A stretch of DNA of 64,000 nt, taken from NCBI RefSeq assembly GCF_000321225.1, contig NW_004450277.1, forward strand, positions 2,782,234 through 2,846,233. The letters run 5' to 3'. The notes under the pieces were generated by a model. That model was not told the DNA's origin and did not search any database. It worked only from the letters and a program-made list of their open reading frames with translations. Of this stretch, positions 1-9,800 are shown one piece after another; position 1 is the first letter of the stretch, and every line of letters begins with the position of its first letter. This stretch comes from Odobenus rosmarus divergens (taxonomy: Eukaryota > Chordata > Mammalia > Carnivora > Odobenidae). Made by a program: the position numbers and the translations under genes.

Positions 1-719
1 TCAGTTCAACCCAATTTGGTGTTTATGAAGGGCCTTCATCAGGACCGGGCTCTGTGCTAGGGACAGCAGTGAAGCCCCAAGAGGAAAAATTCTGACCATT
101 TGTAGGGTTTTCAAAGGACAGAATATTTTCAAGTATGTGACCTGCTTGGTGTCTATGTTTGCCCCTACCCTGTGCTGGTGGTGTCCGAGGGTAGATGCAC
201 ATATGAGTGCTCTCTGGGGCCCAGAGCCCGGCATGGGGCAGAGCCAAAATAGAAGCTCCATAAATATGTGATGATGGGATGAGTGGATGGCTGAAGGGGT
301 GTGAGGTTGGATGGGAAAAGGGAGAGAGGGAGAGGATTCTAGAATCTTCTCGGACTCTGGGATCTCATCCCCTACATTTATCTATTCAGCCAGTTGGTCA
401 GCCTCTCAATTAACTTGTTCTTTGCACTTTCATTCAATATAGTGTTTATAGGGACCCACCACAAGCCAGGCCCTAGGCTGGCTGCTGGAGAGACAAAGAG
501 GGCAGAGCCCTGAGCCCTGACACAAAGGAATTCCAATCTAACAAAGGAGAAAGAGCTCGCACACATTCCTTCCACTAACACACTTTTATGGAGTGCTTCC
601 TCTGAGGCTGACCTTGGGCTGCGTGGTGCGAGGGAAGCAGAGACCGATCAGAGTGCTTCCTACCCCTGAAGGGCTCCCACAGGCCAAGGGGGTGCCAGTT
701 ATCAGGATATAAACGAGTG

Positions 720-890
720 TGTAGTGCCAGAGACTCTGAGCATGGACTCTGGGACCAGGCCACCTGGGCTCAGATCCCCAGCACTCGCTATGTGTGTGAC
801 CCTGAGCAATTCACTTTGCCTCTCTGTGCCTCGGTTTCCTTGTCTATAAAATGGGAACAAAATAGCACCTGCTTCTGGTTGTTTGGGGGA
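720..890 (+). repeat. MIR
   Basis: tgtgtgaccctgagcaattcactttgcctc then tctataaaatggg, the MIR core and 3' half. Confidence 0.75.
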
Positions 891-2999
891 GTGAGCAAGC
901 AGGAGACTATGGTTTCCTACACTCGTAAGCTGATGGCCGGGGCTCAGCCACCGCCCTGGAAGGTGGCCCATCTCTGGGACAAGTTCGTCTCAGACTCTAA
1001 CACAGGACGTGGCACTCAGGAGGTGCCCCACAGATGGTGATTAAATGGAAGAGTGGTCCCAGCTCACAACAATTTACATTTGTTAAATGAATGAACAAAT
1101 GAGTAAATGAACAAATGAATGAGGAAAATGAGAGCTGAAAAACCAAAATGCGTTGTCTCTAAAATCAGAAAAACAGCAACGTCAACATTGCAACATGTAT
1201 AGTTAAAGGTCTTCAGACTCTAACATCATGACAACTTTATTCATTGTTATGTGTAACAGTCATGAAAATGACGATGTGTTGGAAAACATTTGTTACTCTG
1301 ATCTTTCTTATTTGCCAAGAATTCCTGAGTGAGCAGGTCAAGTGTGGGAAACTGGGGCCTCTTATGAATTGGATGAATTATTCGTACCTGACTGATTTCA
1401 AAGGAAAAAGTGACAATCCTTTCAGCCTTTTTACAGTAAAATAAAGGAATTTCACTCAGTGGGTGAGAGTGATCCACCGTCACCTGGGGAAAGGGTAGTG
1501 GGGGGAGTTGGTGGGCAAACCCTCAGCCCAGCACCCCCCCCAATTCTCTGCCCCCTCAGCCCCACCTCCCCCCTTCTCTGGTCTCAGCAGGCTGGATGAC
1601 CTTTTAGGACCTTTCTTGCCAGGGAATTGAGTCGTGTTTGGAAAAAGCCGCTCAGAGGTTAAGGGCTGGGTCAGTGGGACCAGGAAGCTGCCACAATGGG
1701 GATTAGTAGTCTCACCGAGGTAGCATGTCCCAGAGTTGAGACAGCTAATCCTTAATGCCTCGCTGGAGATTTTCAATGAGAAACTCATCCCACGACCCTC
1801 AAGGCTGGGGCTCTTGTCCCCAAAAGGCAAATACCCGCCATGCAAGGAGAACCAACTAACTGTACCCTGGAGAGGGGAGAGAGAGGGGCAGGATGTCACC
1901 TCTTCTCTTTCCGGGATGACCCAGACGCACGGGCCTGGACCTCAGATGACCTCTGAGAGTACCGACCTCCCCACCCGCCACCGAAGACCCTTCCCGTGCC
2001 CCCTCACACTCATGGCCTGGGGGGTTTGGAGGGTGTCTGCTGGGGTGGAAGGGGGCAGTGACACGGCACCCCAGCATTGTGCCAACCCCACACTGACGTC
2101 CTGTCATGGCACAGTGGACTGTGGCAGCACTGAGTCCAGAACTAGCCCCCAGAGCAGAGAAACGGGCTCAGAGGGGCCAGGGATGCCCGAGGCCACAGCT
2201 GAGGGGAGAAGTCAGCCTGGGCAGCCAAGCCCACGCTCCGGGCCACCTCCCAGACCCAGGGTCACCAGGAGCAAGTGGGAGCCAGAGAGAGAAAGGAGAG
2301 GTGGGTTGTACCGTAACATCTGCGGAGAGGCAGATACGTGTGGAAAGTACTAGAGACACGGCGCCTTGGATCTCCCTTGGGAAGCCCCCTGGGGACAAAG
2401 CCCCTGACCTGTGTGTAGAAATTATAACAGCAACTCAACGAACATTTCTTCAACAAGGGGTCTTTGTGGCACTGAGGACGTGGCAGGGAACAAAACAGAA
2501 TCCCCGCCTCCTGGAGCTTCCATGGAAGCTTCCTCCCATTAGAAAGCACCCACGGGACGTATCCGTGGGACCTCGACCGCTCTTCAGACCGGTCTGACAC
2601 TACGAGCGCCCACTTTACAGATGACTAAGCTGAGGGGGTAAGGGCGCAGGGCTAGGAAGCGGCCGAGGGAGGATTTGAACCCAGGCCCGTTGTGTCCCTT
2701 GTCACCCTCCCAATTTCCCTGCTTATTGCAGTAATGATGATGACGACGGTGACTGGGGTGCACGGGGCACCTTCTCCAGCGGGAGCCGAGCTGGGCTCTC
2801 CACTCCCCTCTCCACACGTGGTCCCCGCAGCGGCTCTTCTGAGGTAGAGACCATTCTAATTCTCATTCTGTGGTAAAAACCAGAGGCTCAGAGAGGCGAG
2901 GGCGCCTGTCTGCTCTCACACAGTCAGCAAGGGGAAAGCCTGAGACACACACACTGTTTCGCTCCTCAGGGCTTCACGGCCCACAAAGATCAGGAGCAC

Positions 3000-3290
3000 A
3001 GTTGCCATTAATTGAGCATTAAGCGCATCGGATGCACTGTCTCATTTCATTTTCTCCATGATGCCATGGGGTCAGGGCTCTGTGCGGGTGGGGAAACTGA
3101 GGTGGGGAGCAGTGGAGTGACCAGAGACCAGCAAGACCTACGATCATCATGGGTCAAGGGCCTACCGCGTGCTAACCCTTCCACATGGGTCACCTTCATC
3201 CTCACAATGCGCCTGGAAGTAAGGCCTGTTAGTCCCATGTCACAGATCAGGAACCTGAGGCTCAGCGAAGTGACACCCCTTGCCCAGGCC
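3000..3290 (-). repeat. Two antisense MIR pieces
   Basis: ggggaaactgaggtggggagc at 3090 and cacagatcaggaacctgaggctcagcg at 3240 are reverse MIR text. Confidence 0.65.
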
Positions 3291-3549
3291 ACGTCCACGT
3301 GAAGGACAGGCCCGCCGGGTCCTTGCTGACTTGCAGGTGAGGGAGCAGAGGTACCATGCGCAGGATGCTCCTGAGCCCTCTGCCAGGGCTCCCCAGCCTC
3401 ATGCCAAATGGCACATTGGCGTTGCCTGTGGCCGGTTCCAGGTTGACACGGGCCCGATGCAGCAGGCGTTACAAACAACTCAAATAGCAGAGGCCGAGGT
3501 GATAAACGGGACATTCAAGCTCAAAGCCTCTCCTGCCCCGCCAGCTAGC

Positions 3550-3670
3550 CTCAGTGTGACAGGGGTGGGAGGACCTTCCCTGGGGACCCAAACACCCAGT
3601 TCCTGTTTGTGTAAGACCTGGCCAAGCCATCCCCTTTCTCTGGGCCTCAGTTTCCTCCATGGGTGAGGGG
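3550..3670 (+). repeat. MIR 3' part abutting the BPIFA2 exon
   Basis: tctctgggcctcagtttcctcc followed by an imperfect tgggtgagggg. It replaces the region where the BPIFA2 start codon should be. Confidence 0.6.
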
Positions 3671-3804
3671 CTCTCCAAGCGGTCTGCTCACCGGGACCTC
3701 AGCGTCTCTTCTTGGAAATCTTGGCGACGACCTGAATAATGTTGTGAACAAGCTGAAACCTGCTGTTGAGAAAGGACTTGAGACCGTTAAAAATACACTT
3801 GAAT
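3671..3804 (+). CDS. BPIFA2: BPIFA2 first recognisable coding exon, 5' part lost
   Basis: Recognisable BPIFA2 coding begins near 3671 and ends at the donor GAAT|GTGAGT (phase 1). The in-frame text reads GLLTGTSASLLGNL and then DDLNNVVNKLKPAVEKGLE. In this frame the nearest upstream stop is TAA at 3612, with no ATG between. The ATG at 3659 is in another frame and meets TAA after about 26 codons. Upstream of 3671 the sequence is MIR-like (tctctgggcctcagtttcc). Confidence 0.75.
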
Positions 3805-6800
3805 GTGAGTCAACAAGTGATGATCAGTGGCACCTAGGAGCTTGCCTCCCGAGTGCTATGTCTGCATTACCAGAGGCTGCCATCAGGGGCTGCTCTTTAT
3901 GGGTGGTTTACTGAGAAAGGTGGCTCTTCAGTTCCTGGTTCATTCACTTATTTTTCGGGGAACAAGCAATGCTCAAATGAATATCCTCTTATACATTATA
4001 TCATGGCAAATTTTTTCCTAATATCTGCAGAGGATAAATTCCTAAAACTGAGATTTCAAAAGTTGAAAAGGCATGCACAGGGCGCCTGGGTGGCTCAGTT
4101 GGTTAAGCGACTGCCTTCGGCTCAGGTCGTGATCCTGGAGTCCCGGAATCGAGTCCCACATTGGGCTTCCTGCTCAGCAGGGAGTCTGCTTCTCCCTCTG
4201 GCCCTCTTCCCTCTCGTGCTTTCTATCTCTCATTCTCTCTCTCTCTCAAATAAATAAATAAAATCTTAAAAAAAAAAAAAAAAAGGTATGCACATTTTGA
4301 ATTATAGGAGATGTTGACAAATAATTCCCTACATTAACATTCTCTCCAAAAGTTTTGGGAGAGTGTCTTTTTTTCTACTCCCTTGATAGCACTGCTATGG
4401 GCAACTTAAAAGTTTTGCTAATCTCATAGATAAAAGGTTAGAACTCGTTTCACTTTGCATTTCTCTAATTATGAAAGAATTCACTCATTTTCTCATATTT
4501 TATTAGCTATTTATATATTTTAGCATAAATATTTTGATCATATTCATAGCATATTCTTCTGCTAGGTTGTTCAATTTTCTTATTGATATGTATTAATTCA
4601 TTGGAAATTAAGGAAATTAGCTATACCTAAGCCTAAGTAGCTTTAAAGCTACCTAGCTTGGGCGCCTGGGTGGCTCAGTTGGTTAAGCAACTGCTTTCAG
4701 CTTCAGGTCATGATCCTGGAGTCTCAGGATCGAGTCCCGCATCAGGCTCCGTGCTCAGCAGGGAGTCTGCTTCTCCCTCTGACCCTTCCCCCTCTCATGT
4801 GCTCTCTCTCTCTCTCATTCTCTCAAATAAATACATAAAATCTTAAAAAAAAAAAAAAGCTACCTAGCTTTATATTTAATCATGTCTCTTTTTTATTCTG
4901 ATTTCTTAAAAGAATTTGGCTTTCTTTTCATTTTCTTGAAACATTATAGGAGGAAGTAAATGCTACAAATGGCTACCTTTCAAACCTTCTTAGGGTTTAG
5001 AGCTTCAAAGGTATAGAAGGGACCCACTCTCTAATTTCACTGCTGAGAAAACTGAGTTCAGAAACAGAAGTGTCTGGATCAAGGTCACCTAATGAGTTAT
5101 AGGACCAAAAATACTTTTATTGAAATTGGTAGTCTCTGTTTCTTATATCATTATAACTAGGTAGATACCATTCATTGCAGAGCCAAGTTGCAGAACCATA
5201 GTTACATGTCTTCTCTTGTACAGCCTTTGTTTTTCCTTGAGTTAATAATTGCTTTGTTTTTCACTTGAATTATTTTCTATACACATATCCTTAATTCTTT
5301 GCATATGCACTGTTCTACAGCTGCCATGTCTATCTAATCCCTCTTTTCTCTGGAGCCCTTCCATTAAGACACTTCGTTTTCATACTCCTGTATGAATTAT
5401 TGTTCTCGGGGCCTGCTGCAAAGCTGTCATCCTGGGACTCCCATTTGCCACTTTTATGAGTTGGAACCATACTTTTTGTCTGATTCTAGATTTTCTATTT
5501 CTTATTCTCTCATTCTGTTTGACCTAGTTTTTCAAACTTGCATGAACATCTCACTTAGAGCAATAGACAACCCCCTCAAGTCACTACTAGAAGCTGGTGT
5601 GCAAGCAATATGAATTGCCTGGTTAATTGATTGCTTTGTTTATGAATGATGAGTATATATTAGTATGAAGGCAGCATGGAAGGAACAAAGGCTCCCCAGC
5701 CACATGACTTGAGGCACACTTCTTAACCTTTTGATCCTTTATTTCCTCATCTGAAAATGCAGATAATAACAATATCTGCCTCATTTGGGTTGTTATGAAG
5801 AGTAAATGAAATAACATAGGCAAATAGTCTTACCTAGTGTCTGGTACATGGTCACTGCTCCATAAGTGATGCACAACACTAAATGGCAACTGTTTTTGTC
5901 AGCTGTCGTTCAGAAACTGACCGCCGACTTGGGGAAGCTTCAGGAATCCAAGGCTTGGCTCCCGGCCAAGGAGAAGGTACAGGAAATGAAGAACTTGGTG
6001 AACGATGTTCTTTCTGAGATCTCTCCAGCTAAGGATGACACTTTGGGGTGAGTTGACGCTTCAAGGTGGAGATCTTTGCTCCAAGAAAAGGGAACACACA
6101 CCTTTGGGGAGGTGTATTTAGGATCAAAGTCAAAAAGTTTGATAAACCTTGTTCCTCCCCACCGAGTCAAGGCGGTCTGAGGCCAGGTTCATCAGAACTT
6201 GAGCAAATTAGAGGCAGGGCTGCAGGGCCAATCTGGGCATCTCATGGGTTGGGGCTTCCATATTATGTAATTTTAGGATCAGGGTAAAGAGCCTCTTAAT
6301 CCTTACCTCCACCTGTTTGCTAGTGCCTGAGGTCCCTTTTCCAAGGAGTAAGTCTTTCTTCTCCAAATGTATCTGAGGATAAATGTCTGAATCCCCTCAG
6401 GATGGAGAAGACGAGTTCATACCACACGGCTGGCTCCACACGGGGAGGTTGGAATCAAACAGTTCCAGGTTCAAATTCGGACTCTGGCACTTATTTCTCC
6501 CTGGAATCTCTGTGGGAAATTACGTCTGTCTGAGCCTCTGTGTGCCAGGCCATAACATGGAGAGGATAAAACCTCTGAACGGGGCTATTGTGAAGGCCAA
6601 AGAAGGCAAGGCTGGTGAGGCCCAAATGTTCAGCCTGATGCTGGTGTAGAGAAGCGTTCAGCCCCTGGCTGGCATGAGGAATGACAAAGGGAAATTGTGG
6701 TTTTCGCACAGGTTGAACATCATTAACTCCCACATCCTGAAAGTCAAAGTTGAACTGACTCCTGATGGCAAAGGTGTTAACATAAGGGTCCCCATCGTCG

Positions 6801-9800
6801 CTAATGTCACCCTAGCCCTGTGAGTATACATTAGAATCTGGGATTTGGGAGAGGCTGTGCAGCATGGCCAATGGATCTCCAAACCAGAATCGGGCTCTTT
6901 CCCATGCTACCATGTGGCCTTGGGCCTCAGTGTCCTAATCTGTACATGAAGGGGACTTTCCAGCTCTAAAATCTGAAGCTTTAAAATGTTCTAATGAACT
7001 TTGGCCATAACCAAGTCTCTCTGGAAAGAATCCTTCATTAATTGAATATTTCTGAAATCATAACATTTATCTAATTGTAAAATTTGAAAACCTGAGAAGA
7101 CATGAGCATTTATAACTCTGGCAAAGTTTCCTCCAGCATTATTTCGTCTCTTGAGATTCTCTTTAAATAGCAGTGACCATTATAGCTAAACACATATAGT
7201 AGTGCACGGTATATAATGAAGGGCATGTGTGAAAAACGTAATTTTAAAGTATTTTAATTACTTTAAAAGAGATAGAGAGATAGGAAAATGAGCATGTGTG
7301 GAAGAAGATAAATTGAGGACACGGGGATTCCATCATTCATTAGCCATGAGATCTCGGGATGGTTACTTAACCTCTCTAGACCGATGTTTCCCCATTCTGA
7401 AAATAAAGATAATAATAGTACTTCTACCTCATGGTATTGCTATAACGATGACATGGATTAATCCAGGAAAAAAATGGTTTTTTTTCCAAAGATTTATGTG
7501 TTTTAGAGAGACGGGGCGGGGGGGCGGCGAGGATCAGAAGGAGAGGGAGAGAGAACCTCCAGCAGAGTCCCCGCTGAGTGGGGAGCCCCACATGGGGCTC
7601 GATCTCAGGACCCTGAGATCATGACCTGAGCCGAAATCAAGAGTCGGACGCTTAACCCACTGAGCCACCCAGGTGTCCCGAAAAAATGCTTTTTAGAAAT
7701 GCTTAACATATAATTTGCCCTCAAGAGATGCCAACTATTATTCTTATTTTCGTTATTAGGGTGGTGCTCTATAAAACAGTCATACGAACCAAATCCATGT
7801 GGCCAGGCGAAGAAGCCCTTAACGTAAATGTTAATTGGGAATCCAGACGGTGCTGACGTTATCCATAGACAAGCTGGAGAGTTAAAGATCCACGGAGGCG
7901 GAGGAACCCTAGTGGACCTTCTAGACCTCTGTTCACTGGGAATCTTATTTCCTATAGGCCTGTCATTGGCCAGGTGGTCGACCTGAAGGCCTCTTTGGAC
8001 CTCTTGACTGATGTCAGAGTTGCAACCGATGCCCAGACTGGCGCCCCCAGAGTGATCATAGGAAAATGCAGCAGTGACCCAGACAGCATCTCACTCACCG
8101 TGCTGGACAGGTAAGGCTGGTCCATCTCAGCAGAGCTGGGCTCTCACAGGAGTTGGGGATCCCCTGGCTTCAGCCCTATTCCTGTCCCCATGAGGTGGCA
8201 CAATGTGGCAAAAGAGTGTAGGCTCTGGAGTCAGACAGACCTTGGTTCAAATATCAGCTACCGACTTAGAACTTTGTGACCAACTTAGCCCCTCTGAGCC
8301 TCATTTTTCCCATCTGTAACCCGAAGGTGACACTAATGTCTCCTCACCGGCTGTTGAGCCGACCATCTGGGAAAATACGAGTGTTTAGCACAGAGCCTGG
8401 CACACCCTCAGCCCTCTGTGAGAATAATATCCATGCTGACTTTGACTTCCTGTTCTCTCCATTCCTGAGACAGGAGTGTTGGCTTCCGATCACTCGGCAG
8501 CTCTGTCAATTCTGCTTCCTGCTTTCTGAGGCGCTGTTGTTAGGTGCAGCACATTTAGGATTGTTACTGCTTCTTGAAAAATTGACCCCTTTATCATTAT
8601 GTTATATCCCTCAATAACCGTAATAATAATAATAAATTGTATTTTCCTTCTTGCCTCCATGTGGGAGGAGGAGGAGAAGTAAATGCTTACCATGGGCTCT
8701 AATTTCAAATTGTCCCCAGAGAGTCCTCAATTCATTGGAAAATTCCTGAAACGAGATATTGCAAACTGAATCCTCTCCATTTAAACCACTGATCCCTGTC
8801 AATCCACAAAAATCTACTTCCTAAACAGTGTGCTTGCAAGGGCAGGTCTGGTGGAGGAAGAGGGTGAGGGGAGGAAGGGTGAGCCTGGAGGCGGCTGTTG
8901 GAGGAGAATGGTCTAGAAGCCGAAGGCCGGGGCAGGTTGGCTTTGGGGGAAACAAGGTTGGGTTCTCGGCTCTCAGTCCTGAGGGCCATGAGCAGAGGTC
9001 ACTCTACCCTACTCCCTCAATGGATTTGATCACAGCTCGCCAAACCAAAGAAAGGCTCCACTGCCTGATGTTATTGGGGAAGGCTGGGATATAAATGGAT
9101 AGGCCTGAGCCCTGCTGGATACAGCCTTGTCTGCAGCCCCAGGGAATTCATCCGGCCGCTCTGGGTCTCAGTGTCCACATCTGTGAAATGGCTTTCCACT
9201 CTGTTGCCCAAGCCCGCTCAGCCCAAGCACTTCCCACCGCCGTCTGGGCTCAGCGTGCTCTGGCCCCACCCTCCTATCACCGCACTGTTGTCCTCACTCC
9301 ACTGCAGACACCCTGGCCTTTGGTCTGGGCCTCAGACAAGTTCTTCCCCACCTCCAGACCTGTGCACACGCTCGTCTGGCCTCCTAGAACACCATTCCCC
9401 TCACCTCCACGTACTTCTCAACCTTCAGGTTCTAAAAAAAGGTTGATCCTATTCTCCCTCCAAACCGTCTACTCTACTCTTGGCCTTCAGAGTACTTGTC
9501 ACAAGCCGTCATTCTATTTTTTTTTTCAAAGATTTTATTTATTTGAGAGAGAGAGAGAGAATGAGTGGAGGTGGAAGGGGCAGAGGGAAAGGGAGAAGCA
9601 GGCTCCCCTCTGAGCTCGATCCCAGGACCTTGGGATCACGACCTGAGCCAAAGGCAGACACTTACCTGACCGAGCCACTCAGGCGCCCCATCACTCTATA
9701 TTTAATTCTATGTTTACTTCAGTCCTTCTTTCTGCCAATAATGTTTGAGCACCTGCTATGTTCCAAATAGGCTCTGAGCTCTGGAGAATTTATCGGTGGC

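Larger units (their letters stand above)
1..3658. other. Intergenic region upstream of BPIFA2: ancient repeats only
   Basis: No gene recognised. It holds MIR copies in both orientations, several pieces of an old repeat with the theme 'ctatgtgccaggccctgtgctagg', and a (TGAA)-rich patch near 1080-1130. The open frame of about 200 codons at 1736-2353 shows no domain or splice logic. An untranslated first exon of BPIFA2 probably lies here or further upstream but cannot be placed. Confidence 0.6.
3925..5620 (-). mobile_element. Old AT-rich L1-like DNA interrupted by two SINEs
   Basis: Text around 4300-4560 (ctctccaaaagttttgggagagtg, gctaatctcatagataaaagg, tttgcatttctctaattatg) is the diverged reverse of an L1 3' region. 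The boundary at the right is uncertain. Confidence 0.5.

Noticed and set aside
1736..2353. Open frame of 205 codons on + (and partner frames nearby)
   Set aside because: GC-rich unassigned sequence with no domain, no coherent hydrophobic pattern and several competing frames; no splice or polyA context.
4080..4150. tRNA-like heads of the SINEs
   Set aside because: They derive from tRNA-Lys but are inside retroposons with diverged arms; no true tRNA gene is seen.
4080..4257. Recurring frames reading GAWVAQLVK...SAQV at many SINEs
   Set aside because: These are translations of the SINE itself; not genes.
7749..7855. Exon-like stretch before BPIFA2 coding exon 4 (gttattag|ggtggtgctc)
   Set aside because: No resemblance to BPIF proteins and no phase-consistent donor; the neighbouring exons already join in phase.
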